Of a stretch of DNA of 64,000 nucleotides, positions 53,801 to 63,312 are shown piece by piece. Source of the DNA: Pseudogymnoascus destructans (lineage: Eukaryota; Ascomycota; Leotiomycetes; Thelebolales; Thelebolaceae). The stretch covers positions 217,791 to 281,790 of the forward strand of contig NW_020167549.1 of NCBI RefSeq assembly GCF_001641265.1. The letters run 5' to 3'. Position 1 is the stretch's first letter; the number at the start of each line of letters is the position of its first letter. The notes beneath the pieces were generated by a model that worked only from the letters and a program-made list of their open reading frames with translations, ran no database searches and had not been told where the DNA came from. The position numbers and the translations under genes were made by a program.

Positions 53801-55651
53801 TACAGTGACCATTCAAATCTCTTGACCTTTACAACCACTAAACAGCTCAATCGACGACAAGCAAGGTGGTCTGAACAACTAGGAGGTTTTGACTTTGTTA
53901 TAAAACATGTCTCAGGGGCCAAGAATCAAAGAGCAGATCTCCTCTCAAGAAGACATGACTACCAAGATTCTGCTAAAACTAGCAATACAAAGGCTCTGCT
54001 AGACTCAGCAAAGCTTATAGCAGCATCTTTAAGCAACCCTAGTACTACAGAGGACTTAGGGGTAAACTTATCCCCTCAAGACCAAGTTGCCCCCATTACC
54101 TCTTCTCAGGAACCAGAGACCTTTAAAGACTATACACCCTCAGCAACACTTCTTAAAGCATTCAAAGATGCTTACAACCATGATCCCTTTGCGAAAAGAA
54201 CTTTGGAATACCTCCAGAAGAAAGGTTCCTCTCTTGAGAAAGTTGGACTACAGAATTTCTCAAAAAATCAGCATGGACTTCTCTTATTCAAGAACTATAT
54301 CTATGTCCCAAGGGATAAACGATTACAGCTACACCTCCTACAGCAGTTACATGATGCTCCAGCTGCAGGACACTTTGGCTTTGCAAAAACTTATGAACTT
54401 CTAACAAGAAAGTTCTACTGGCCTAGTCTAAGGACTACTCTTCAAGACTATATATCTTCTTGCACTACTTGCAACTTGAACAAACCTACACGGCAAAAGC
54501 CCTATGGCCTCTTGCAGCCTCTACCTATACCAGAACGCCCATGGGACTCCATATCCATTGACTTTATAGTCAAGTTGCCTCCTTCTATCCCAAAAGGGGG
54601 TGCTACCCCTTATGACTCTATCCTTGTGGTGGTAGAAAGGCTCACAAAAATGGCACACTTTGAGCCTTGCAATGAGACTATCACAGCTTCTGAACTTGCG
54701 TGGCTATTCCTCAAGGTGGTCTTTAAATATCATGGAATTCCTGGACACTGGATCTCAGATAGGGGAGCAGTTTTCACTTCAAACTTTTTTAAGGAGTTCT
54801 CTAAACTCTTAAACATGGAACAACGCTTTTCTACAGCTTATCACCCTCAAACAGATGGCCAGACAGAGAGAGTCAACTCTGTACTTGAACAATATCTAAG
54901 AATTTATACAAACTATGCTCAAGACAACTGGGCAGATCTTCTCCATCTTGCAGAATTTGCTTACAACAACACAGTCTCTAACACCACAAAAGAGACACCT
55001 TTCTATGCAAACTATGGTTATCACCCTAGGTTTGAAGTGGCAGAACTGAATTGTCCTGAAAATTTCAAAAACCCTTCTGCTACTGAAAGAATCATCTACC
55101 TTAAGGGCCTCCAGGACTATCTCAAGGTTCAAATACAGCGTGCACAAGACGAGCAGGCTCAGGCCTTTAACAGGGGGGTGGTTGCACCACAATTCAAAGT
55201 TGATGATCAAGTCTTTTTGTCTAGAAGACATATCACAACTACTAGACCTTCAGACAAACTTGATACTAAAAGACTTGGACCTTTTAAGATCACAAGGACT
55301 ATTGGCAAGAATGCTTTCGAGCTTGCATTACCACCTACTTGGACTATCCATAATGTCTTCCATGCATCTCTCTTGTCTAAGGCACAAGAAAGTTCCTTAA
55401 GACCACTTCAGTCTCCTCCACCTCCTGTTCTGATCTTGGATCAACCAGAATATGAAGTAGAGTCTATCCTTGACAAAAAGACACTTAGAGGTCAGGACTA
55501 CTTCCTCGTTAAGTGGAAAGGCTATCCTACAAGTGACAACACTTGGGAGCCTAAGAGAAATCTAAAAAATGCATCTAAGCTCATTCTAGAATTTCTTTCT
55601 AAGAAAGCCAACTGGCTAAAGGGCAAGCAGACAGCCAACAAACGTCCTTAA
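50858..55651 (+). CDS. Gypsy-3 Gag-Pol polyprotein with C-terminal chromodomain
   Basis: One 1597-residue frame holds all modules: capsid (about 70-260), CCHC knuckle CLYCGKGGHRIQEC from C316, and protease MIDSGATGNFIS with D408. RT follows, with LFVKKKDGSLRLCVDY and YLDD at 764-767, then RNase H with ETDASDFA near 910 and TDKELLAIV. The integrase has an HHCC finger (about 1160-1210) and catalytic D1235, D1301 and E1337, the last pair 35 residues apart. A chromodomain (about 1532-1585, YEVESILDKKTLRGQDYFLVK) probably directs integration to heterochromatin. Gag and Pol are not separated by a frameshift or stop, as in Tf1. The start is the first ATG, 53 nt after the LTR. Confidence 0.97.
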   Translation: MEDDQAPTTTAEQQMQQLFAFIQTIANKLENLENTFQANTSATQSSTQTHHTELPTAPLAISSTPGALPKVQTPDLYHGDRRKLKGFLMQLDIYFTLRPHQFTSDIQKIYFAASYLRGSAFNFFEPYLRRLSGNNQNTTTPLITSYDQFQEELTRTFGDINETATAERELQKLCQKTSAAQYTTEFRRITSHLTWNEEALVFTYYQGLKSSIKDELSKEERPTTLQTLIEKAVRLDDRLFERRKEKNQDWHPTRNFNNYTSTPTAKDSAPEPMDLDASIKRSTANPAPQPTGYPQKLKRGKLTPQERKHRMDNNLCLYCGKGGHRIQECYSARGSADSKHIAASDTVTTAIPEKLEKSLAGTTSTETITSPLDNKDVSMVLSQSLTHLLIPIQLHFKQQVLSTRAMIDSGATGNFISQDLILTHQLPTIPKRTPELLRVIDGTPISSGSITCNTPVLKLEIPLGKSTFSDTISLDVIPMKYPVILGLPWLQRHDPTINWKHLSLGFSSNPELNTEKTLQASVTPIQVQDSNLSQIKDFDQTMDDISSLIWVKPFQPVLEIAATSDLEKSSQEVILPLAYQDYQHLFDKAKASILPKHQPYDHEIPLAEGSMPPYGPIYSLSELELKTLRGYLDENLSSGFIRPSSSPAGAPILFVKKKDGSLRLCVDYRGLNAVTVKNRYALPLIPELIDRLSSARIFTKLDLRGAYNLIRIKEGDEWKTAFRTRYGHFEYQVMPFGLANAPASFQALMNDILRPYLDIFVVVYLDDILIYSLDTQEHVLHVRQVLEKLSQAQLFCKLEKCLFHMSQVDFLGHRISTEGIQMDPEKTKAVQTWPIPSSIKEVQSFLGFANYYRRFIPRYTSLALPLTQLLHKDTLYHWDKTQQDAFDALKEEFKEGKMLLHFNPLKPATLETDASDFAISGILYQAPKDKQEELQPVAFYSRKLSAAEQNYPITDKELLAIVCSLKHWRCYLEGANYPITIYSDHSNLLTFTTTKQLNRRQARWSEQLGGFDFVIKHVSGAKNQRADLLSRRHDYQDSAKTSNTKALLDSAKLIAASLSNPSTTEDLGVNLSPQDQVAPITSSQEPETFKDYTPSATLLKAFKDAYNHDPFAKRTLEYLQKKGSSLEKVGLQNFSKNQHGLLLFKNYIYVPRDKRLQLHLLQQLHDAPAAGHFGFAKTYELLTRKFYWPSLRTTLQDYISSCTTCNLNKPTRQKPYGLLQPLPIPERPWDSISIDFIVKLPPSIPKGGATPYDSILVVVERLTKMAHFEPCNETITASELAWLFLKVVFKYHGIPGHWISDRGAVFTSNFFKEFSKLLNMEQRFSTAYHPQTDGQTERVNSVLEQYLRIYTNYAQDNWADLLHLAEFAYNNTVSNTTKETPFYANYGYHPRFEVAELNCPENFKNPSATERIIYLKGLQDYLKVQIQRAQDEQAQAFNRGVVAPQFKVDDQVFLSRRHITTTRPSDKLDTKRLGPFKITRTIGKNAFELALPPTWTIHNVFHASLLSKAQESSLRPLQSPPPPVLILDQPEYEVESILDKKTLRGQDYFLVKWKGYPTSDNTWEPKRNLKNASKLILEFLSKKANWLKGKQTANKRP

Positions 55652-55662
55652 AAGGGGGATCA

Positions 55663-56598
55663 TGTCATACTGACATTCGTTGCACTCAGTTTGCTATCAA
55701 ACTCAAGAGCAAACTTAGAAATCTCCTCCTCAAACCTACAAGTCACCATACATATCTTGGCTTATCACACCAACAACAGAAGCAATACTACTGAACGATT
55801 GCTGCAAACTCTTCTACTACATCTGTTTATGCTACATACATCACGGCATATCATTTGGACACTCATTGAACAAGTTATTAAGAAAATCTCCTCCTTAAGG
55901 GGGTGGGCCAATACTACCACATGGCATATCTCTACCAACTAGAGGCCTAGGAACATGAACGATAGCTCTAGAAGCTTCTACAATCCTCTATGATTCATTA
56001 CACGTCATCGCTCCTTAGTTACCCACAAGATTGGTTAAGTTATGACATAATTTGTCTATAGGTACTCTGACCTTGGACCTCCTTTTCACTTCCTATAGGC
56101 TAGGAACCCAAGAGATGGTTCTATGGGATTCTCTTACGTTCACTACATGATTAGCAAGCTAGTTGTGGGTCGCACTTGATTTCTAATACATTTACCAAGC
56201 CTGGTTAGTCATGGAAAGTCATGGAAAATGAGAGAACTACACTCCTTTGGCATAAATAGGATTGCCCTTTCCTTAAGAAAGGGCAAGCAGGCAATACAGT
56301 AAATCGACTATCACATACTTCTACGTCTTTTCCAAGCTTCCAAGCATTGATCTTGTTATTCTCTATTTTTGAAAAGTCAGTGAGGTGCTAACCTCTGACT
56401 TACCCCTGAGTTCTCAGACTCAACATTTGTTGCAACTTGTCTAAACCACTTCACCACATCATACACCTGATTGCTGCGTTGTGGAATAGTCTAAGCTACA
56501 ACCCTTTGGCTCTGTTTCCTAAGACAGTGTGTTGTCTTAGTAAATTCATCCCTTCCTTGGGTGGCTAGATTCTCATATCTGGTGCACCCACCATTACA
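55663..56598 (+). repeat. LTR1 copy G, 3' LTR of Gypsy-3
   Basis: This 936-bp LTR has the same ends and the same private variants as the 5' LTR (for example 'actactgaacg', 'tctacaatcctc' and 'ctctatttttg', where solo copies read actactcaacg and so on). The shared variants show that the two LTRs come from one recent insertion. The target duplication agcgg follows. Confidence 0.97.
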
Positions 56599-58635
56599 AG
56601 CGGGCGTGCGTGCGGGCCAAGGTGCCACGGCTGCATATCGCCAACTGGCGCCAGATGACGGTCAACATTGTGGAGACCAAGTTTGCGGGCAAAGACCTTG
56701 CGTGCTTCGACGGCGTCGGGGCCAACGACGACGAGGAGGACGCAGAGGAGATTGACGACGACATCCGGACCATGACGAGGCAGCGGAACCACAGCACGCG
56801 GGTGATGAACCGCAGCTACGCGAACCAGCTGAACGCGAACTTTGGGAACGTCTGGGACGGCCTCATCCGTCGGAACCTGCGCGCGTCGTCCCTGTGGAGG
56901 GAGCTGTGGGATCTCGACACAGTGCTTGGGGATGCAGTCGCGGCAGCAGGGAAGAGGAAGCGCGAGGCGGCAGAGGAGGCAGAGCCAGACAGGCCACGGA
57001 TGCTGAAGAGGATTGCCGTGGGCGTGCACCGTCCGCGCAAGAGGTGGTCCGCTGCAGCCCTGCTGAAGGGCGTGAGGGGGCTGTACAATGATGACAAGCT
57101 GCAGTGGAAGTCGGCCGCACAGGAGCGGGCGATGACGACCGTCATGTCGTGGACGGAGCAGGTTGTCGTCATCCTAGGCACCGGCGAGGGGAAGAGCCTG
57201 CTGTTCATGCTGCCCTGCGTCCTGCCTGATGCAGGCGTGACAATCGTCGTGCTTCCGCTCGTGTCTCTGCATGGTGACCTGCTGCGGCGTGTGCAGGAGC
57301 TCGGGATAGACCACCTCGTGTGGGCCCCGGGCGAGGAGCGGGACGCACCGCTGGTGTTCGTCACGGTCGAGGCCGCGAGCACGTCTCAGTTCCGGGCGTA
57401 TGCGCACAGGCTGGCCGCGACGCAGCAGCTCGGCCGCGTCGTGATAGACGAGGCGCACCTCACAATCACGGCGTCCGAGTACCGTCAGGCCATGGCCGAC
57501 CTCGCCCTCATCCGCAGCGTGCGCACGCAGTTCGTCTACCTGACGGCCACACTGCCGCCAACGCTGCAGGCCGCGTTCGAGAGGCAGAACAACCTCGTGA
57601 AGCCAAAGGTCGTGCGGGCCTCGACGAACAGGCGGAACCTCTCGTACCTCGTGCAGCGGGCCACAGGGCGGGGGAGCCTGCTGGAGGAGGGTGCGCGGAG
57701 AGCCAGGGACGCGTGGCAGGTGAGCGGGCTGCTCGACCAGACCCGAGACAAGATCATTCTCTACGTGCAGACACCGGAGGATGCGCAGGACCTGGGCAGC
57801 CTGCTCCGCTGCCCAGTCTACACTGCGATGGCCGGCACGGCAGAGGAGAAGCGGGAGCTGCTCAGGACGTGGCTCATGACCCCAGAGCTGCCATACATCA
57901 TGGCGACATCAGCCCTCAGTGCTGGCTTCGACTACTCGCACGTCCGGCTCATCATGCACCTGGATGAGCCACGCTCCCTCGTCGACTTTGCGCAGGAGTC
58001 TGGCCGGGCCGGGCGCGATGGGACAGAGGCATACTCAGCCGTGCTCCTGCCGCACAAGTGGCAGTCGCAGGCGGGCAATGCCGGTATGGATGTCGAGACG
58101 AGGGCACTCCACCGCTACCTCGAAGGCCGGGAGTGCAGGCGCACGTGTCTGAGTGCGCACCTCGACGAGGCGTCTGAGCTTCGGGAGTGCGATGGGGTGA
58201 GAGATGATGTGGCGTGCGATGTCTGCAGCAGTGGCCCCAGCCCATCACACGTGCCCCGTGACGATGCCACAGAGGCGATGCCGCACACTGGGAGTGCAGC
58301 CATTCACGAGAAGCGGCGTTTGGCGTACCTCGAGCTCAGCCGTTACAAGGAGGACCTCCTCGCCGTGAAGGGGACGTGCCTGCTCTGTTGGGGGCTCGGG
58401 GAGCCTTGGGACCACCAGTTGACCAAGTGCCACCAGCGGTTCGACTTCTTCAGGGCGCGCGACCAGGCCAGAAGAAAGGGGCAGGGCTGCGGACCATGGA
58501 TCTCAGCGTTCGCGGCATGCTACTGGTGCTACAACCCACAGTCGGTCTGTCAACGTGCAGACCCGGCCAGTGGCCTCGAGCAGTGCAGGTACGCAGACAT
58601 CGTGATGCCGCTCTGCTACGGCGTGTTCCACAAGA

Positions 58636-61600
58636 CTACCCCTAGAAGCGGCCGTATCTGTAGTGCAAATTGGGAATCCCCACGCGAGCGACCCCTGTCG
58701 CTCGCGCGCGCACGGGCCATTGTGGAGCGATTATTGTGCAGCAAATTGGGAGACCCCCGGGACGGCGCAGGCGCATCAAGCACGCATACAGAGCATGCAA
58801 CGAAGGGCGAATAGCGCACACACACCGCTCGCGCAAGGGAAGGATGGCGGCCAGCTTCTCCTACCTCGCAACTCACGGGGTGCTGCTCTGCCGCGACTGC
58901 GGGACCTGCCTCATGCCCGCGCGCGCCAGCCAGGAGTGGCACCTGAGGCACCCACCCCACGACCTCAAGGGGCCGGAGCTGCGCACCCTGCTCGACCTCT
59001 TCGCGACGCATGAGCTGCGGCCCCCGGGACAGGTCGCCCTGCCAGACCAGCCCTGCATCGCCATCGAGGGACTGCGCCGCCATCCGGCATTCTCCTGCAT
59101 CCTCTGCGACGACGGCCGGCCGACCCTGACCCGGTCCGGGCCGGCCATCAGGGCGCACGTGTCCCGGGAGCACGGGCAGAAGCCGTCGCAGCAGAGTGAG
59201 GGTGGCGCGTGGCAGAGATGCACGGTGCAGACCTTCTTCGCAAAGACCGAGCATGTCCGGTACTTTGTGGTTACAGACGACGACAGGGCGGAAGGGGACG
59301 CAGCTACTGCCGCCATCGCCCTCGAGCCGCAGGAGCAGGCCTTCTTCGACCTGGCCGACGCGGACGCGACCATGGTAGCGGACGACATCAAGACGGAGGG
59401 CAACAAGGTGCACGGCTTCGACAGCCACCCCTCGGCTGCGGTCCCGTGGCTGAGGCGGACTGGCATCGAGAACCACGTGCGGGGCCTAGAGAAGGACGAG
59501 ATGCACGCCTCCTTTGCGCTGCCGAAGAGCGCAGACGAGGGAGAGCCCGAGCTGTTCCTGATGCTCGAGGTCATGGACGAGATCCTCGCTGAGGTGCACG
59601 GCTGGTGCTTCGACGGGCCGGACTGCATGCTGACGTGGCCGAGGCAGCTCGCGCTGAGCCGCTTCCATGGCGCCCCTACCTCATCGGCACCAGCCAGTTG
59701 CAGGGCAGGCAGGGTGCGCGGCTTCGACCCCAAGAAGGAGCCATCCACACTGCGCACAAACTTTGGGTACTGGAAGCAGTTCATGGCGTACTGCTACCGC
59801 GTCGCCTACTGCGGCAGCCACTTCACGCCACCTCTGAGCGCGGACCAGGGCAGGCGCCCCGAGGACCGGATCCGGCTGACGGACGAGCAGACGACAGCTT
59901 GGGAGGCCGCCCTGGAGTGCGCTGCCGACGGAGACCGCTTAGCGCTGAACGACGCCCTCCGATCCCTCTGCATGGCCCTCGTCTGCCACGAGTTCGGCGG
60001 CGACCGCTTCAGCTCGCCGCTCCTCAGCTTCTGCGCGATGCTGAGCGTCAAGCCACGCACCAAGTCGTGGAAGGAGCCGGGCAACTTCAACAGCTGCCTG
60101 TCCGGCCTGATCTGGGCTGTGCAGCTGCTCATCTTCAGCACGGCCGCATACCTCGAGAGGTCGGGCGCCGGCAGCACGCTCGAGCACATCAACAGCATCT
60201 GCGAGCAGTACCTGCGGCCGGACACGGAGACGCCCATGGGCGAGATACTGGGCTGGCGCCTGCTGCTGTTCGCGGTGTCGAAGGACGGAGTGGGCTCGCA
60301 CCAGGCGCACTGGGACGAGGACGAGCAGATCCTCACCTACAGGGACGTCGACCTGAACATGGACGAGGTGCAGCAGCTGCTGCTGTCGGAGTTCAGGCAG
60401 GCGCAGCATCTGCTGCACGGCGAGCTCATGTTTGGCGCAGCGGGCCTGCCACGGATGCGCGCGTGGGCACTCAAGGACAACCTCGACGCCGACAACTTTA
60501 GCTGGCACTTTGGCGAGCACCGGGAGAACGCGGCACTGCTGAAGCCGCTCGCGGGCTCACTGCGCAATGTCATACGGGAGTCGCAGTCACTCCGAGCGTC
60601 ATTCCTCGACACCACTGCTGCACCTACTGCTGAGGATGGAGAGGATGGAGAGGCTGATGCAGGGGTCACGAGGGTCATGTGGCGACAGAAGGCCATCGAC
60701 CAGTACGAGGCCGTCGCTGACGAGTTCCTCAAGCGGCTCCTCGTCCTCATCCACATGGCCTCGGGCCAGCCGCTGCGCGAGAGCGAGCTGTTCTCCCTCA
60801 CCTGGCGCAACACGCAGCGGAGGCGTAGCGTCTACCTCAAGCACGGGCTCGTGATGCTGCACACCACCTACCACAAGGGCCAGCAGCAGACGGGCAGGTT
60901 CAAGGACAACATCCGCTTCCTGCCAGCCGCCATCGGAGACCTCCTGCTGGACTACCTCGTCTACGTCGTGCCGCTCCGCCAGGCCTTCCTGCGCCAGTCC
61001 TCCCCACGCGCAATCATGTCCGCGTACCTGTGGTGGAAGGACGGGGCCGTGTGGGCCGACAACCGGCTGACGCGGTGCATGGAGCAGGCGTGCGTGCGGG
61101 CCAAGGTGCCACGGCTGCACATCGCCAACTGGCGCCAGATGACGGTCAACATTGTGAAGACCAAGTTTGCGGGCGACCTTGCGTGCTTCGAGGGCATCGG
61201 GGCCGACGACGACGATGAGGATGCAGAGGAGATGGAGGATGACATCCGGACCATGACGAGGCAGCGGAACCACAGCACGCGGGTGGTGAACCGCAGCTAC
61301 GCGAACCAGCTGAACGCGAACTTTGGGAATGTGTGGGATGGCCTCATCCGTCGGAACCTGCGCGCGTCATCCCTGTGGAGGGGGCTGTGGGATCTCGACA
61401 CGGTGCTCGGGGATGCGGTCGCAGCAGCAGGGAAGAGGAAGCGCGAGGCGGCAGAGGTGGCAGGGTCCGACAGGCCGCGGATGCTGAAGAGGATTGCCGT
61501 GGGCGTGCACCGGCCGCGGAAGAGGTGGTCTGCTGCAGCCCTGCTGAAGTGCGCGAGGGGGCTCTACCACGACGGACAAGCTGCGAGTGGAACGTCGGCC

Positions 61601-63312
61601 GGCACAGGAGCGGGCGATGACGGTCGTCATGTCATGGACGGAGCAGGTCATCGTCATCCTGGGCACCGGCGAGGGGGAAGAGCCTGCTGTTCATGCTGCC
61701 CTGTGTCCTGCCTGATGCGGGCGTGACGATCCTCGTGCTGCCCGCTCGTGTCCCTGCGTGGCGACCTGCTGCGGCGTGTGCAGGAGCTCGGGATAGACCA
61801 CCTCGTGTGGGCCCCGGGCGAGGAGCGGGACGCACCGCTGGTGTTCGTCACGGTCGAGGCCGCGAGCACGTCTCAGTTCCGGGCGTATGCGCACAGGCTG
61901 GCCGCGACGCAGCAGCTCGGCCCGCGTCGTGATAGACGAGGCGCACCTCACAATCACGGCGTCCGAGTACCGTCACGCCATGGCCGACCTCGCCCTCATC
62001 CGCAGCGTGCGCACGCAGTTCGTCTACCTGACGGCCACCCTGCCGCCAATGCTACAGGCCGCGTTCGAGAGGCAGAACAACCTCGTGAAGCCAAAGGTCG
62101 TGCGGGCCTCAACGAACAGGCGGAACCTCTCGTACCTCGTGCAGCGGGCCACAGGGCAGGGGAGCCTGCTAGAAGAGGGCGGCGCGGAGGGCCAGGGACG
62201 CGTGGCGGGCGAGCGGGCTGCTCGACCAGACCCGAGACAAGATCATACTCTACGTGCGGACACGGGAGGAGGCACAGGACCTGGGCAGCCTGCTCCGCTG
62301 CCCGGTCTACACCGCGATGGCCGGCACGGCAGAGGAGAAGCAGGAGCTGCTCAGGACGTGGCTCACCACACCCGAGCTGCCATACATTGTGGCGACATCG
62401 GCCCTTAGCGCCGGCTTCGACTACCCACATGTCCGGCTCGTCATGCACCTGGACGAGCCACGCTTCCCTCGTCGACTTTGCGCAGGAGTCCGGTCGGGCT
62501 GGGCGCGATGGGAGGGAGGCATACTCAGCCGTGCTCCTGCGCACAAGTGGCAGTCGCAGGCGGGCAACGCCGGTATGGATGTCGAGACGAGGGCACTCTA
62601 CCGCTACCTCGAAGGCCGGGAGTGCAGGCGCACGTGTCTGAGTGCGCACCTCGATGAGGCATCAGAGCTTCGCAGTGCGATGGCACCAGGGATGATGTGG
62701 CGTGCGATGTCTGCAGCAGTGGCCCCAGCCCATCACACGTGCCCCGTGACGATGCCACAGAGGCAATGCCGCACACAGGGAGTGCAGCCATCCACGAGAA
62801 GCGGCGTTTGGCATACCTCGAGCTCAGCCGCTACAAGGAGGACCTCCTCACCGTGAAGGGGACGTGCCTGCTCTGTCGAGGGCTCGGGGAGCAGTGGGAC
62901 CACCAGTTCACCAAGTGCCACCAGCGGTTCGACTTCTTCAGGGCGGCGCGACCAGGCCAGAAGGAGGGGGCAGGGCCGCGGGCCATGGATCTCAGCTTTC
63001 GCGGCGTGCTACTGGTGCTACAACCCACAGTCGGTCTGTCAACGTGCAGACCCGGCCAGTGGCCTCGAGCAGTGCAGGTACGCAGACATCGTGATGCCGC
63101 TCTGCTACGGCGTGTTCCACAAGACTGGGGGCGAACAGTGGCTGCAGGAGAGGTTCGGTGAGCAGGCAGTGAGGGCAGGGGCAGCAGGGGCGTTCAATGA
63201 CGTGGATGTGTTCCTGTCATGGTGTGGGCAGGTGGCCGAGTTTGCAGGTGGGAAGGGCATCTGGGGGGTAAAGATCGCAGCAGCAGCGCTGCTCGAGTTC
63301 GAGGCATATTAA
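58636..63312 (+). mobile_element. Recombinase-helicase unit 2
   Basis: This unit follows unit 1 head to tail. Its leader (58636-58843) is homologous to 47394-47617 and includes gcaaattgggaatcccc and a CG-alternating stretch. The coding region runs to a TAA at about 63312 after LLEFEAY. Right of it the sequence changes to unrelated AT-rich DNA. I saw no terminal inverted repeat or clear target duplication, which would suit a tyrosine-recombinase-type or telomere-linked element, but the right border is not proven. Confidence 0.65.
58844..63312 (+). pseudogene. Zinc finger-tyrosine recombinase-RecQ helicase protein, copy 2
   Basis: ATG 58844 (MAASFSYLATHGVLLC) opens about 960 uninterrupted codons. 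Two C2H2-type fingers (CRDC...H; CILC...HVSREHG) form an OrsD-like region. A long helical middle follows. A tyrosine-recombinase domain has R645 (SGQPLRESEL), K678 (TYHKGQQQTG), R764 (HIANWRQM), H810 and Y819 (NHSTRVVNRSYA), with the 9-residue H-to-Y spacing of the family. From about 61560 the helicase half, intact in unit 1, is spread over all frames by roughly ten single-base indels. The last 60 codons (QWLQERFGEQAVRAG to LLEFEAY) are open and missing from unit 1. Full length would be about 1,490 residues. Confidence 0.8.

Larger units (their letters stand above)
49870..56598 (+). mobile_element. Gypsy-3: complete chromoviral LTR retrotransposon
   Basis: This 6729-bp element has two 936-bp LTR1 copies (49870-50805 and 55663-56598) in which I found no difference by reading, a primer-binding site, one uninterrupted Gag-Pol frame and a purine tract (AAAAGGGGGA, about 55650-55659). 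The 5-bp target duplication is agcag (49865-49869) and agcgg (56599-56603), one mismatch. The undisturbed target can be seen in unit 2 at about 61083-61095, where agcag runs straight into gcgtgcgtg. Everything needed for autonomous transposition appears present. Confidence 0.97.
47394..58635 (+). mobile_element. Recombinase-helicase unit 1, split by Gypsy-3 and 3'-truncated
   Basis: The unit starts where its upstream region becomes alignable to that of unit 2: actaccTcaagaactggcc here and actaccCctagaagcggcc at 58634. It continues through a shared leader (ggccgtatct...gcaaattgggaatcccc, then a CG-alternating run) into the coding region. It ends at 'cacaagact' (about 58635), about 190 bp short of the stop found in unit 2, and is joined directly to the unit 2 leader with microhomology 'act'. 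Without Gypsy-3 it is about 4.5 kb. No terminal inverted repeat is visible. Confidence 0.7.
47618..58635 (+). pseudogene. Zinc finger-tyrosine recombinase-RecQ helicase protein, copy 1 (disrupted)
   Basis: ATG 47618 opens an OrsD-like region with CX2C...H fingers (CAKCQTGLPPTRASQERH; CAICDVDGQ...HVSKEHG). A 1-nt deletion near 48535 and a TAG at 48568 break the frame where unit 2 reads FGYWKQFMAYCYR. Coding resumes through SGQPLRESELFSLTW, the first tyrosine-recombinase box, until Gypsy-3 enters at 49870. After it, from 56604, come the second arginine box (HIANWRQM), the tyrosine box NHSTRVMNRSYA, and an intact RecQ-type helicase with GTGEGKS, VVIDEAHLT, LTATLP, ATSALSAGFDY and QESGRAGRDG, then a Cys-rich RecQ-type zinc region (CRRTCLSAHLD, CDVC). 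Extra residues past 58635 are read-through into the unit 2 leader. Confidence 0.8.

Noticed and set aside
58636..58814. C-terminal extension of the unit 1 helicase past 58635
   Set aside because: This stretch aligns to the unit 2 leader, so it is read-through beyond a truncation and not part of the protein.
58873..59784. 303-residue minus-strand ORF opposite unit 2
   Set aside because: GC-rich coding DNA leaves the reverse strand open. The plus strand carries the zinc fingers and recombinase motifs.
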